Assembly (NCBI GenBank): GCA_000421325.1
Contig: ATWQ01000005.1
Span: 39,517-103,516, forward strand
DNA length: 64,000 bases
Direction: 5' to 3'
Source: an alpha proteobacterium SCGC AAA536-K22
GTDB lineage: Bacteria > Pseudomonadota > Alphaproteobacteria > Puniceispirillales > Marisalimonadaceae
Of the stretch, positions 1 through 9,785 are shown one piece after another. Made by a program: the position numbers and the translations under genes. Under the pieces are notes generated by a model. The model was not told the DNA's origin and ran no database searches. It saw only the letters and a program-made list of their open reading frames with translations. Each line of letters starts with the position of its first letter. The stretch's first letter is position 1.

Positions 1-212
1 GCTGAATGAAATGGAACACCACACATTGGGATATCTTTACCATTTGATTTACCTCTTTTAGTCAAAGCAATATCTAATGCTTGAGAAGCCAAAACCGCAT
101 CTTCAAAAAACAACTCATAAAAATCACCCATCCTGTAAAAAAGCAAAGCATCTTTGTGTTGGTTTTTAATTTTTAAATATTGCTCCATCATTGGAGTATT
201 TTCATTGTTCAC
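1..212 (-). CDS. mutS: DNA mismatch repair protein MutS, N-terminal fragment (3' end beyond window)
   Basis: Only the first ~70 codons are present. The translation opens with the mismatch-recognition domain I of MutS: a MEQYLKIK start region, then [14 protein letters not shown], which holds the Phe-x-Glu mismatch-binding motif, then LTKRG and the [10 protein letters not shown] segment typical of the family. The start is taken as GTG at 212-210 because an AAAAGGAAA Shine-Dalgarno lies at a good distance upstream. In-frame ATGs about seven codons downstream are alternatives. It is divergent from maeB across a 139-bp gap, a mutS/maeB pairing I recall from other alphaproteobacteria. Role: recognises base mismatches after replication and recruits MutL. 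Confidence 0.93.
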   Translation of the reverse strand, partial: MNNENTPMMEQYLKIKNQHKDALLFYRMGDFYELFFEDAVLASQALDIALTKRGKSNGKDIPMCGVPFHS

Positions 213-351
213 AATGAAATTTCCTTTTAAAAGAAACTAAATTAACTTTATTTATAATTTTATTATTTTCGATAAAATATAATTTATTAAGACCTTTTTA
301 CAAAAGTGAGTTATAGTCCGTGAGAAAGCATTTTAAGTTTTTGAGGAAAAA

Positions 352-2640
352 ATGTCTACTAACAAAAAAGATGATACTGTAAAATCAAATTTAGAAAAAG
401 AAGCTTTAGAATATCACAAAAAAGGTCGGCCTGGTAAATTAGAAATAACACCAACAACCCCTTTAATTAGTTCGCATGATTTATCATTAGCATATTCGCC
501 GGGTGTAGCAACACCTTGCCTTGAAATAGAAAAAAACCCAGAAACAGTTTATGACTTCACTTCAAAAGGGAATATAGTTGCTGTTATTTCAAATGGAACA
601 GCCGTACTAGGTCTTGGTAATATTGGTGCTTCTGCTTCGAAACCTGTAATGGAGGGAAAGGCAGTATTATTTAAAAAGTTTGCTGATGTAGATGGTATTG
701 ATTTAGAAATAGACACAGAAGACACAGAAAAATTTATTGACGCAGTCTCCTTACTTGAGCCAAGTTTTGGTGGAATTAATCTGGAAGATATAAAGGCACC
801 TGATTGTTTTATTATTGAGCAAAGATTACGAGAAATAACGAAAATTCCAGTTTTTCATGATGACCAACATGGAACAGCAATTGTTACTGCTGCCGGAATA
901 ATAAATGCACTGCATTTAACTAATAGAAACATAAAAAATACTAGGTTTGTGTGTAATGGAGCAGGTGCAGCTTCAATAGCTTGTGTTGAACTTTTAAAGG
1001 GCATGGGAGCACAAAATGAAAATATAATATTAGTTGATCGTGATGGAGTCTTATACAAAGGAAGACAAACTAATATGAACCAATGGAAATCTGGACACAC
1101 TGTAGACACAAAAGCTAGAACTTTAGAAGAAGCAATCAAAAACTCAGACGTTTTCTTGGGGTTATCAGTTCCAGGATCAGTTACAAAAAAAATGGTAGAA
1201 AGCATGGCCAGCAAGCCTATAATATTTGCTATGGCAAACCCTACACCTGAAATTATGCCGGAAGAAGTGAAAAGTGTAAGATCAGACGCTATTATTGCTA
1301 CTGGAAGATCTGATTATCCCAATCAGGTAAATAATGTCCTAGGATTTCCTTATATTTTTAGAGGAGCTCTAGATGTTAGAGCAATCACTATTAACGAAGA
1401 AATGAAAATTGCAGCAGCAAATGCAATAGCTGAATTAGCTAGACAGGATGTGCCTGATGAGGTTAATGCTGCTTATCACGGGGTTCAATTACATTACGGC
1501 AATGATTACATAATACCTGCACCTTTTGATCCAAGACTTATTTCATCTGTTTCATCTGCTGTTGCAAAAGCTGCAATGGATAGTGGCGTTGCTAAGAATC
1601 CTATTAAAAATTTGGATGCATATAGAAGAGAATTAGAAGGTAGAACTAACCCTATAGCCTCGATTTTAGAGCCAATAAAATCAAGAATAAAAAGTAAAAA
1701 ACAAAAAGTTGTTTTTGCAGAAGGCGAAGAAGAAAAAACAATACGTGCTGCTTTATCATTTTATAACTCAGGTTTTGGAATTCCAATTTTAATCGGAAGA
1801 GAAAATAGAGTTAGAGAAACCATGAAAGAAGTTAACCTGGAAGGTCTAAATGAATTAATAATACATAATGCTAGTTTGAGTAAAAATAACAAAAGTTATA
1901 TAGATAGTCTTTATAAAAGACTTCATCGACATGGTCATTTAAGAAGGGATTGTCAAAGATTAATAAACCAAGACAGAAATGTTTTTGCTGCATCAATGGT
2001 ATCTTCAGGGGATGCGGATGCGATGATAACTGGAGTAACTAGACCTTTTGGACGATGCTTTGATGATATAACAAAAGTGATTTCACCAAAAAATGATGAA
2101 AGCTTTTTATCAATGTCAATGATGGTCTCAAAAGAAAGAACTGTTTTTATTGGTGATGTTAATATACATGACACGCCAAATGCAGAACAATTAGCTAATA
2201 TTGCAACAGGTATAGCAAATACTGTAAGGAGTTTAGGTTACACCCCTCGTGTGGCCTTGTTGTCATTTTCTAATTTTGGAAGTTTAACCAGACCTAGCTC
2301 TAAAAACTTAAAAGAAGCTGTAAATATATTAAATACAAGAAATGTTAATTTCGAGTTTGACGGAGAAATGACGCCTGAAGTTGCACTAGATTATGACCAC
2401 ATTAGAGAGAACTACCCATTTTGTAGACTTTCTGGCCCAGCTAATGTTTTAATTATGCCAAGTTTATTATCAGCAAATATTTCTTTTAAATTATTACAGA
2501 AACTCGGTGGAGGATCAATTTTAGGACCTTTAATGATAGGAGGAGAAAAACCATTCCAAATTGTTCAAATGGGCTCTTCTGTTTCTGATATTGTTAATTC
2601 TGCATCTTTTGCAGCTTATAATTCATTATATACTAATTAA
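352..2640 (+). CDS. maeB: NADP-dependent malic enzyme with C-terminal phosphotransacetylase-like domain
   Basis: Decarboxylates malate to pyruvate with NADP+, linking the TCA cycle to pyruvate and NADPH supply. The 762-residue length matches the large MaeB type. The N-terminal ~430 residues are the malic enzyme: LAYSPGVATP near residue 47 with the catalytic Tyr, EGKAVLFKKF near 101 with the catalytic Lys, NLEDI near 143 and FHDDQHGTA near 169 for metal binding, and a GAGAASIA nucleotide-binding turn. From about residue 445 to the end it resembles phosphate acetyltransferase, which in this family is usually an allosteric acetyl-CoA-sensing domain rather than an active enzyme. A GAGG ribosome site precedes the ATG. 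Its last 8 bases overlap the convergent kinase gene. Confidence 0.95.
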   Translation: MSTNKKDDTVKSNLEKEALEYHKKGRPGKLEITPTTPLISSHDLSLAYSPGVATPCLEIEKNPETVYDFTSKGNIVAVISNGTAVLGLGNIGASASKPVMEGKAVLFKKFADVDGIDLEIDTEDTEKFIDAVSLLEPSFGGINLEDIKAPDCFIIEQRLREITKIPVFHDDQHGTAIVTAAGIINALHLTNRNIKNTRFVCNGAGAASIACVELLKGMGAQNENIILVDRDGVLYKGRQTNMNQWKSGHTVDTKARTLEEAIKNSDVFLGLSVPGSVTKKMVESMASKPIIFAMANPTPEIMPEEVKSVRSDAIIATGRSDYPNQVNNVLGFPYIFRGALDVRAITINEEMKIAAANAIAELARQDVPDEVNAAYHGVQLHYGNDYIIPAPFDPRLISSVSSAVAKAAMDSGVAKNPIKNLDAYRRELEGRTNPIASILEPIKSRIKSKKQKVVFAEGEEEKTIRAALSFYNSGFGIPILIGRENRVRETMKEVNLEGLNELIIHNASLSKNNKSYIDSLYKRLHRHGHLRRDCQRLINQDRNVFAASMVSSGDADAMITGVTRPFGRCFDDITKVISPKNDESFLSMSMMVSKERTVFIGDVNIHDTPNAEQLANIATGIANTVRSLGYTPRVALLSFSNFGSLTRPSSKNLKEAVNILNTRNVNFEFDGEMTPEVALDYDHIRENYPFCRLSGPANVLIMPSLLSANISFKLLQKLGGGSILGPLMIGGEKPFQIVQMGSSVSDIVNSASFAAYNSLYTN

Positions 2641-3610
2641 GAAATGTTTTAAATGAAATTTTGGGTCTTGCACCAATATATTTAATTATATCCGAAGCTA
2701 CTTTGCTTCCTAACTTTCCACAATCTTTTATTGAGTATTTGTTGATTAGGCCAAACAAAAATCCAGATGCGAATATATCGCCCGCACCCGTGGTATCAAC
2801 AGGATCATTGACTATAATTGCAGGAACTAAATATTTGACCTGATTTTGAAAAACAATTGAGCCTTTAGATCCTAAAGTAATTGCCCCAATTTCTACAACC
2901 TCTCTGATTTTTTTTAAACTTTCTTGTAAATTAGATTGATACAAGCTTTGAATCTCCGTTTCGTTAGCAAAAATAATATCAACATATTTATTAATTAAAT
3001 CACAAAGTTCTTCTCGATGTCTGTCAACACAAAATGAATCTGACAAGCTTAGTGCAATCCTACAGTTATTAGCTTTTGCTAGTTTGCAACAATGGTAAAT
3101 AGCTTTTTTGGCATCAGATTGATCAAATAAATAGCCTTCTATATAAATTATTTTACTATTTATAATTAAGTCTTCATTAATACAATCTATGTTGAATTGA
3201 GTACTTGCTCCTAGATATGTATTCATACTTCTTTCTGCATCAGGAGTGACTAAGACAATACTTTTTGATGTCTTTCCTAAAACCTGAACAATTTTATTTT
3301 CATAAAAAACACCAGAACTATTAAGATCTTTTGAAAATAAGATTCCAAAATCATCATCACCTGTTTGTCCCATAAAGGAACAACTACCTCCAAATGAACT
3401 AAAACCAACAGCTGTGTTTGCAGCACTTCCACCAGAAATTATGGTCTGATTTTTTATATAATTTAAAATTTTGGTAGATGATTTTTCATCAACAAGTTGC
3501 ATTGATCCCTTTGGGATTTTTAATTCATCTAATTTTTCATCCGTAATTTTAGAAATGATGTCTACAATAGCATTACCAATAAAACAGATTTGATATTTTG
3601 AATTTATCAT
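2633..3610 (-). CDS. PfkB-family carbohydrate/nucleoside kinase (adenosine kinase-like)
   Basis: A 325-residue ribokinase-fold enzyme that phosphorylates a sugar or nucleoside with ATP. Visible family signatures are the GNAIVDI N-terminus, the substrate-binding GGSAANTA motif near residue 60, and the C-terminal DTTGAGD motif near 270, whose last Asp is the catalytic base. The spacing and a GQTGDDDFG segment fit the adenosine kinase/sugar kinase group found in many alphaproteobacteria, but the substrate cannot be fixed from sequence alone. It is convergent with maeB, overlapping by 8 bases, and divergent from the lipoprotein gene at 3672. Confidence 0.88.
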   Translation of the reverse strand: MINSKYQICFIGNAIVDIISKITDEKLDELKIPKGSMQLVDEKSSTKILNYIKNQTIISGGSAANTAVGFSSFGGSCSFMGQTGDDDFGILFSKDLNSSGVFYENKIVQVLGKTSKSIVLVTPDAERSMNTYLGASTQFNIDCINEDLIINSKIIYIEGYLFDQSDAKKAIYHCCKLAKANNCRIALSLSDSFCVDRHREELCDLINKYVDIIFANETEIQSLYQSNLQESLKKIREVVEIGAITLGSKGSIVFQNQVKYLVPAIIVNDPVDTTGAGDIFASGFLFGLINKYSIKDCGKLGSKVASDIIKYIGARPKISFKTFLN

Positions 3611-3671
3611 TTTCCCTCAAAAATAATTTTTAATTAGACTTAATAGTAAACAATATTTATGAATATCATTT

Positions 3672-4211
3672 ATGAAATCAAATCTAAATAAAATTATTTT
3701 ATATTTTGTCACAATTTTCTTTCTAAGTTCATGCCACACCTTAGAACATAAAAATATTTTTCTTGATACGGTTAAAGAAAATCAGAAAAAGGAAATAATT
3801 AGCATAGAAGGAAAAGATACACAAAGTAAAAGTAAGAAAATTGAAAACAAGAAAAGTTCAAATAAAGATGAAATGGCTCCCATAAAAGTACCAAACCAGA
3901 AACAAAAGGTTAAAACTACAGCTCTTAGTAAAAAAATAAGTATTCCTAAAACTAAAAAATTTGACCTTGATATAATTAAAAACTGGTCCGAAAAAAAATT
4001 AACCGAGAAAATGGGCCAAAGTGATTTTATAAAAGAAGAAGGTAAATTAAAAAATTATCAATATTACTTTTCAAGCTGTTTTTTGGATGTTTTCTTACTT
4101 AGAGAAATTAATGGTTATCGTGTAAATTATATTCAGACACGATCAACAAAACTTTTTGGAAAAATTGAAGCTCAAAAATGTTTAAAAGAAATAAGTAAAA
4201 AACTTAATTAA
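3672..4211 (+). CDS. Predicted lipoprotein, alphaproteobacterial conserved type, function unknown
   Basis: 179 residues with a lipoprotein signal: a hydrophobic stretch after MKSNLNK ending in LSSC, so Cys21 would be lipidated. Residues ~25-95 are very Lys/Ser rich, low complexity and probably disordered. The last ~75 residues form a compact domain with a KMGQSDF...EG..KNYQYYFSSC.LDVFLL pattern. From memory this resembles the 'GPPDF..EG....WQY....C.LDLFLY' domain of uncharacterised alphaproteobacterial lipoproteins. Two Cys (in FSSC and AQKC) could form a disulfide in the periplasm. No function is known to me. It ends 13 bases before the convergent dapB. Confidence 0.75.
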   Translation: MKSNLNKIILYFVTIFFLSSCHTLEHKNIFLDTVKENQKKEIISIEGKDTQSKSKKIENKKSSNKDEMAPIKVPNQKQKVKTTALSKKISIPKTKKFDLDIIKNWSEKKLTEKMGQSDFIKEEGKLKNYQYYFSSCFLDVFLLREINGYRVNYIQTRSTKLFGKIEAQKCLKEISKKLN

Positions 4212-4224
4212 GTAATTATAAATT

Positions 4225-5040
4225 CTATCCACCATTTTTTAAAACATCTGATAGACTATAGAAACCAGGGTCAGCTGAGGCAGCCCAATAGGATGCTCTT
4301 AAGGCTCCAGAAGCAAATATTGACCTGTCCGTAGCTTTGTGAACCAGTTCAATCCTTTCTCCTTGGTGGGAAAATAAAACAGTATGCTCTCCGACAATAT
4401 CCCCTCCCCTCAAAACTGCAAAACCTATTTCAGAATCTTTTCTTTTTCCAACAATACCATCTCTAGAAACTGATTTTACATCTGATAATTCTTGACCTCT
4501 TGCTTTTGCTGCTGATTTTCCAAGCAACAGTGCCGTACCAGATGGAGCGTCAATTTTATGTTTATGATGCATCTCTAAAATTTCAATATCCCATTCTGAA
4601 CCTAACATTTTTGTTGAGCTTGATACTAAACTAGATAATAAAGTCACTCCAATGGAAAAGTTAGCGGAGTAAACAATAGGAATTTTTTTTGATAAAATTA
4701 ATAATTCTTCTTCTTGAGATTCACTCAAACCGGTAGTACCTATTACTATAGACATATTATTTTCATAACATTTTTTAGCGTGAAACATTGTGGCTTCTGG
4801 GACAGTGAAATCAATTAATACATCTGAATTTTGAAATAACGATGAAGAATCAGTTTCTAATTTTTTAGAGATTTTGCTCTTTCCAACTAACAATCCTATA
4901 TCAAAACCGACCTCATTTTCATTTGGCAAGCATGTGGAGCTAGCTAAATTATATTTTTTTTCATTTTCTATAATCAGACCAAGCAAGGTTTTGCCCATAC
5001 GTCCATTACCTCCTGGAATGGAGAGAGAGATTTTTTTCAT
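4225..5040 (-). CDS. dapB: 4-hydroxy-tetrahydrodipicolinate reductase
   Basis: Reduces 4-hydroxy-tetrahydrodipicolinate with NAD(P)H in lysine and diaminopimelate (peptidoglycan) synthesis. 271 residues, a normal length. The N-terminal Rossmann fold carries GGNGRMG (residues 10-16). The family signature MHHKHKIDAPSGTA (about 157-170) contains the catalytic His and Lys, and ATDRSIFASGALRA lies near the C-terminus. It is last in the grpE-dnaK-dnaJ-dapB run on the minus strand, 48 bases after dnaJ. A dapB neighbour to dnaJ is familiar in alphaproteobacteria. Confidence 0.96.
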   Translation of the reverse strand: MKKISLSIPGGNGRMGKTLLGLIIENEKKYNLASSTCLPNENEVGFDIGLLVGKSKISKKLETDSSSLFQNSDVLIDFTVPEATMFHAKKCYENNMSIVIGTTGLSESQEEELLILSKKIPIVYSANFSIGVTLLSSLVSSSTKMLGSEWDIEILEMHHKHKIDAPSGTALLLGKSAAKARGQELSDVKSVSRDGIVGKRKDSEIGFAVLRGGDIVGEHTVLFSHQGERIELVHKATDRSIFASGALRASYWAASADPGFYSLSDVLKNGG

Positions 5041-5088
5041 ATTTAGCTCTTTTATGTTTTAATTAATTATCTTATACAAAAATATTAA

Positions 5089-6189
5089 CTACTGTATCAG
5101 TTTTTTAAATCTACTAGTTTTGGGACTAATTTTATCGATACCTAAGTCTTTAATTTGCTTAAATAAATCTTCTTGTTTCCTTGAGATGCCAACTGGTGTT
5201 TCCACATTTATTTGGACATATTGATCCCCTCTGGACGCTCCGCGAAGTCCAGGCATACCTTTACCTTTCATCCTCAAGCGAGTACCACTTTGTGTGCCAG
5301 AGCTTAAATTCATTTTAGCTTTTGATCCATCTATACAAGGAACTTGAATTGAATTACCTAATACAGCATCAATAAAAGATACAGGTACTTCTATAAAAGT
5401 GTCTTTGCCATCTCTTTGAAAAATAGAGTGATCTTTAATATCTATAAAAATATATAAATCACCCGGTGATGACCCTCTTGCACCAGCTTCGCCTTCACCA
5501 GAAAGGCGGATGCGCGTTCCATTATCAACTCCTGCAGGTACATTTACAGATAGTTTTTTATTTTTATTAACTCGTCCCTGACCTTTACAAACTCTACAAG
5601 GATCCCCTATGATTTCTCCAGCACCAGAACAAGTGGCACATGTTCTTTCTATCGTGAAAAAACCTTGTTGTGCCCTAACTTTTCCATAACCACCACACTG
5701 ACTACATTGTTTTGGCTGAGATCCTTTGTTAGCTCCAGTTCCATTACATGACTCACACTTTGTTGGTACTGTTAAAGATATTTCAACCTGGTCGCCAGAG
5801 TAAGCTTGTTCAAGTGACACAGATAAATCATATCTTAAATCTGATCCTGTAGAAGCAGATCTTCTTTCTGAACCTCCACCCATGCCAAACATATCTTCAA
5901 AAATATCAGAAAATCCACCACTTCCAAAACCTGAAAATCCTCCAGAAGCCCCGCCACTAGTACCTTGAGAAAAGGCAGCATGTCCATACTGATCATATGC
6001 AGCTTTTTTTTGTGGGTCCTTAAGTATCTCATAAGATTCTGAGATTTCTTTAAATTTATCCTCGGCCTTTTTATCACCAGGATTTCTATCTGGGTGATAT
6101 TTCATAGCTAATTTTCGGTAAGATGACTTAATTTCACTATCTGATGCTGATTTAGATAACCCTAATATATCATAATAATCACGTGCCAT
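5089..6189 (-). CDS. dnaJ: Chaperone protein DnaJ
   Basis: Hsp40 co-chaperone that stimulates DnaK ATPase activity and delivers substrates. 366 residues with all type I DnaJ parts: J domain (1-70) with the HPD motif in KYHPDRNPG; a Gly/Phe-rich linker (~75-115); four CxxCxGxG zinc-finger repeats (CESCNGTG, CSQCGGYG, CATCSGAG, CRVCKGQG); and the C-terminal substrate-binding domains with PGDLYIFIDIKDH. It lies 30 bases downstream of dnaK on the same strand and is probably co-transcribed. Confidence 0.97.
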   Translation of the reverse strand: MARDYYDILGLSKSASDSEIKSSYRKLAMKYHPDRNPGDKKAEDKFKEISESYEILKDPQKKAAYDQYGHAAFSQGTSGGASGGFSGFGSGGFSDIFEDMFGMGGGSERRSASTGSDLRYDLSVSLEQAYSGDQVEISLTVPTKCESCNGTGANKGSQPKQCSQCGGYGKVRAQQGFFTIERTCATCSGAGEIIGDPCRVCKGQGRVNKNKKLSVNVPAGVDNGTRIRLSGEGEAGARGSSPGDLYIFIDIKDHSIFQRDGKDTFIEVPVSFIDAVLGNSIQVPCIDGSKAKMNLSSGTQSGTRLRMKGKGMPGLRGASRGDQYVQINVETPVGISRKQEDLFKQIKDLGIDKISPKTSRFKKLIQ

Positions 6190-6219
6190 TTTAATACCTT
6201 AAGTATATCTATATATATT

Positions 6220-8139
6220 TTAGGAAGCGTCTTTTTTTTCTTCGTTATCCTTCACTTCTTCAAAATCAGCATCAACAACATCTTCCTTATTCTCACTTGA
6301 TGTATTCGTTGCTTCAGAGTTTTCAGTATTTTTTTCTTCATTTGCTTTATAAGCAGCCTCACCCATTTTCATCATTACGGCTGATAAAGCGGATGTTTTT
6401 TCTTTAATATCATTTATCTCCTCACCTTCAAGAGCAGTTTTAACATCTACAATTGCTTGTTCTACTTCAGTTTTAGCACTAGGGTCTGCCTTATCGCCTA
6501 AATCAGTTAGAGATTTTTCAGCACCGTGTATCATAGACTCAGCCTGATTTCGAACATCAATAACTTCCCTTTTCTCTTTATCAGCTTCTGCGTTGTCTTC
6601 TGCTTCTTTAACCATTCTCTCAATTTCATTATCATCAAGACCACCAGACGCTTGAATAGTAATATTATGTGCTTTGCCAGTTGCTTTGTCTTGAGCGCTA
6701 ACATTAACAATACCATTTGCATCAATATCAAATGTTACTTCTATCTGAGGGACTCCTCTAGGTGCTGAAGCAATACCTTCAAGATTAAACTCTCCTAAAG
6801 ACTTGTTGTCTGAAGCCATCTCCCTTTCACCTTGTGAAACACGTATTGTAACAGCAGATTGATTATCTTCAGCAGTTGAAAATGTTTGAGATTTTTTTGA
6901 GGGAATAGTTGTATTTCTGTCAATCAATCTAGTAAACACCCCACCCAATGTTTCAATACCTAATGATAAAGGTGTTACATCAAGTAGAAGAACGTCTTTA
7001 ACGTCTCCCATTAAAACACCACCTTGAATAGCCGCTCCAGAGGCGACAACTTCATCTGGATTAACACCTCTGTGAGGTTCAGTTTTGAAGAATGTAGATA
7101 CAGCTTCAATTATTTTTGGCATTCTGGTCATTCCACCTACCAAAATAACCTCGTCTATATCACTTGCACTAACACCAGCATCTTTAAGAGCTGCTTTGCA
7201 AGGATCAATACTTTTAGTTATTAAATCATCAACAAGGCCTTCATATTGAGATCTTGTTAATTTAACATTTAGGTGTTTTGGACCACTTGCATCTGCAGTA
7301 ACAAATGGAAGATTAACGTCAGTTTGTGCTGCACTTGAAAGTTCAATTTTAGCTTTTTCTGCAGCTTCTTTCATTCTTTGAAGGGCTAATTTGTCTGTTC
7401 TTAAATCAATACCGTTATCTTTTTTAAATTGATCTGCAATGTAGTCTATAATGCGCTGATCAAAGTCTTCACCACCTAAAAAAGTATCTCCATTAGTAGA
7501 TTTAACTTCAAAGACACCGTCTCCAACTTCAAGAATCGAAACGTCAAAGGTACCTCCACCAAGGTCATAAACTGCAATTGTACCACTTTCTTTTTTATCG
7601 AGGCCATAAGCTAAGGCTGCTGCGGTTGGTTCATTAATAATTCTTAATACTTCTAAACCAGCTATTTTTCCTGCATCTTTAGTAGCTTGCCTCTGAGCAT
7701 CATTGAAATATGCTGGAACAGTAATAACTGCCTTTTCAACTGTTTCACCTAGAAAAGCTTCGGCATCTTCTTTAAGTTTTCTTAATATAAAACTTGAAAC
7801 TTCTGAGGGTGCATAGTCTTGACCATTAGCTTGAACCCAAGCATCACCATTTTTAGCTGAAACAATTTTGTAAGGAACTAATTCCGAAAACTTCTTAGAA
7901 TATTTATCGTCATGTCTCCTTCCAATTAATCTTTTAATTGCAAAAAGAGTATTTTCTGGGTTTGTTACCGCTTGTCTTTTAGCTGGTTGACCAACTAATC
8001 TTTCGTCATCTGTAATACCAACCATAGAGGGTGTAGTTCTAGCACCTTCACTATTTTCAATGATTTTTGGTGATTTCCCATCCATAACTGATACGCACGA
8101 ATTGGTAGTACCCAGATCAATACCAATAACTTTAGACAT
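6220..8139 (-). CDS. dnaK: Molecular chaperone DnaK (Hsp70)
   Basis: ATP-dependent Hsp70 chaperone for protein folding and disaggregation. It starts [14 protein letters not shown] at the ATG 8139-8137, preferred over an in-frame TTG two codons upstream because a GGGAG ribosome site is correctly spaced for the ATG. Visible motifs include the phosphate-binding [20 protein letters not shown] and VGGMTRMP in the nucleotide-binding domain, the [15 protein letters not shown] linker and substrate-binding domain, and an acidic C-terminal tail ending in DAS. Full family length (639 residues). It sits between grpE and dnaJ. Confidence 0.98.
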   Translation of the reverse strand: MSKVIGIDLGTTNSCVSVMDGKSPKIIENSEGARTTPSMVGITDDERLVGQPAKRQAVTNPENTLFAIKRLIGRRHDDKYSKKFSELVPYKIVSAKNGDAWVQANGQDYAPSEVSSFILRKLKEDAEAFLGETVEKAVITVPAYFNDAQRQATKDAGKIAGLEVLRIINEPTAAALAYGLDKKESGTIAVYDLGGGTFDVSILEVGDGVFEVKSTNGDTFLGGEDFDQRIIDYIADQFKKDNGIDLRTDKLALQRMKEAAEKAKIELSSAAQTDVNLPFVTADASGPKHLNVKLTRSQYEGLVDDLITKSIDPCKAALKDAGVSASDIDEVILVGGMTRMPKIIEAVSTFFKTEPHRGVNPDEVVASGAAIQGGVLMGDVKDVLLLDVTPLSLGIETLGGVFTRLIDRNTTIPSKKSQTFSTAEDNQSAVTIRVSQGEREMASDNKSLGEFNLEGIASAPRGVPQIEVTFDIDANGIVNVSAQDKATGKAHNITIQASGGLDDNEIERMVKEAEDNAEADKEKREVIDVRNQAESMIHGAEKSLTDLGDKADPSAKTEVEQAIVDVKTALEGEEINDIKEKTSALSAVMMKMGEAAYKANEEKNTENSEATNTSSENKEDVVDADFEEVKDNEEKKDAS

Positions 8140-8256
8140 TAACAAACTCCCTACATTTAATTATCGTTAGCAGTGTTATTATTATAATAAACAACAAACT
8201 TTATATGGGTTAAGTTGTTGTATTTACAAGATTATGAAAAAATTATTTATCTAAAA

Positions 8257-8898
8257 TTAATTTTTATCCATTTTCTTATCATTAACTTCTCTGTCTTCTA
8301 TTTTTTTTGAAATACCTACCATTGCAGGCCTAACTAATCTATCATGTAATAAATAACCCTTTTGAGAAACTTCAACAACAATACCGGGTTCAGTGTCGTT
8401 TGTAGGAACTTCGAACATAGCTTGATGAAAATTATAATCAAACTTCTCTCCTAACGGATGAATTTGTTTTAAATTATGCTTTTCAAAAGTAGTAATAATT
8501 TCTTTTTCAACAATATCTAAGCCTATAATTAAATTTTTTATAGGATCAGATAACTGAGAATTATCGTCAGGAACTGATTCTAATGCTCTTTGAAAATTAT
8601 CAACAGAAGAAACTAAATCTCTCACAAAAGTAATATGACTGTATTTTTTAGCATGCTCGACTTCCTTAAGGGTCCTTTTTCTTAAGTTTTCACCATCAGC
8701 TAAGCTTCGCATTAATTGGTCTTTTAAGTCTGTAACTTGTTTTTGAAGATTTGTATTAATTTCATCATTAGATATATCTTCTCCATTATCATGAACATCA
8801 GAAATTTCCTTATCTGAAATTTTATCCATTTCAGCAGCGTCTACGTCAGTGAGGTTTGTTTCATTATCAATATTAGATGTATCTTTTTTTTCAGACAA
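8257..8898 (-). CDS. grpE: Nucleotide exchange factor GrpE
   Basis: Releases ADP from DnaK. The start is set at TTG 8898-8896 (protein begins M/L-SEKKDTS) because a CTGGAG Shine-Dalgarno sits about nine bases upstream; a longer in-frame extension to 8961 has no such support. 213 residues: an acidic disordered N-terminus (~1-55), a coiled-coil LQKQVTDLKDQLMRSLADGENLRKR (central part of the dimer stalk), and the C-terminal beta-wing with HPLGEKFDYNFHQAMFEVP. It leads the operon grpE-dnaK-dnaJ-dapB. No hrcA gene precedes it and no CIRCE element is visible upstream. Confidence 0.95.
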   Translation of the reverse strand: MSEKKDTSNIDNETNLTDVDAAEMDKISDKEISDVHDNGEDISNDEINTNLQKQVTDLKDQLMRSLADGENLRKRTLKEVEHAKKYSHITFVRDLVSSVDNFQRALESVPDDNSQLSDPIKNLIIGLDIVEKEIITTFEKHNLKQIHPLGEKFDYNFHQAMFEVPTNDTEPGIVVEVSQKGYLLHDRLVRPAMVGISKKIEDREVNDKKMDKN

Positions 8899-9049
8899 TT
8901 TATTGCTCCAGAGATAATTTAGATATTGGTTTGAAATAGTAAATCTCATTAAGATTTGCAAGAGGTAAAAATTTTAATATTAAAATAGAACTTTTGAATG
9001 TTTTAAGTTAGAAATAATTTTTATGTTTAGTTATTTATAAAGAGTTAAT

Positions 9050-9775
9050 ATGTTTAAAAGACCGTCAAATAGACAATATAACCAAATGAGAGAGATAAAA
9101 TTAGAATCTCAAATTTCTCCTTATGCTGAGGGATCTTGCTTAGCAAAATTTGGAAACACTCATGTTTTATGTACAGCTTCCGTTGATACTAAATTACCAC
9201 CATGGTTAAGAAACTCAGGTAAAGGTTGGATTACAGCTGAATATGGTATGCTCCCAAGATCAACACATTCTAGGATGGATAGAGAGGTTTCCAAGGGAAA
9301 ACCATCTGGTCGTACGCAGGAGATACAAAGATTAATTGGAAGATCACTCAGATCAATTGTAGATTTGAAAAAGCTAGGGGATCATCAAATTAAAATAGAT
9401 TGTGACGTAATTCAGGCAGATGGTGGAACAAGAACAGCCTCTATTACAGGGGCTTGGGTTGCACTTTACGAATCAGTAAATTTTTTACTTAAATCTGGAA
9501 AAATTACCGAAAATCCAATATTCGATCAAGTCGGTGCAATTTCGTGTGGTATATATAACAATTTTGAGATAATTGACCTTGATTACGAAGAAGATTCTAA
9601 TGCAGAGACAGATGGAAACTTTGTTATGACAGCTAATAATGGAATTGTTGAAATTCAAACTACTGCAGAAGAAAAACCTTTTAATAAAGAGCAATTTTTA
9701 AAACTTTTAGAATTAGCAGAAAGCGGTACAAAGAATATTTTTAAAATTCAAAGACAAACGCTTAATATGGAATAA
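9050..9775 (+). CDS. rph: Ribonuclease PH
   Basis: Phosphorolytic 3'-5' exoribonuclease that trims tRNA 3' ends. 241 residues, family length. It begins with [13 protein letters not shown] and carries the conserved [44 protein letters not shown] and [17 protein letters not shown] segments that bind RNA and phosphate. It is first of a plus-strand run rph-rdgB-hemW and divergent from grpE. In many relatives hrcA lies between grpE and rph, but here only about 150 bases remain. Confidence 0.97.
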   Translation: MFKRPSNRQYNQMREIKLESQISPYAEGSCLAKFGNTHVLCTASVDTKLPPWLRNSGKGWITAEYGMLPRSTHSRMDREVSKGKPSGRTQEIQRLIGRSLRSIVDLKKLGDHQIKIDCDVIQADGGTRTASITGAWVALYESVNFLLKSGKITENPIFDQVGAISCGIYNNFEIIDLDYEEDSNAETDGNFVMTANNGIVEIQTTAEEKPFNKEQFLKLLELAESGTKNIFKIQRQTLNME

Positions 9776-9785
9776 TTCTTATAAT

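Noticed and set aside
8161..8256. Hairpin between grpE and dnaK as terminator or attenuator
   Set aside because: The ACAAC/GTTGT inverted repeat is interrupted and weak, with no T-run; could be chance.
8899..9049. CIRCE element upstream of grpE
   Set aside because: No TTAGCACTC inverted repeat is present in the gap.
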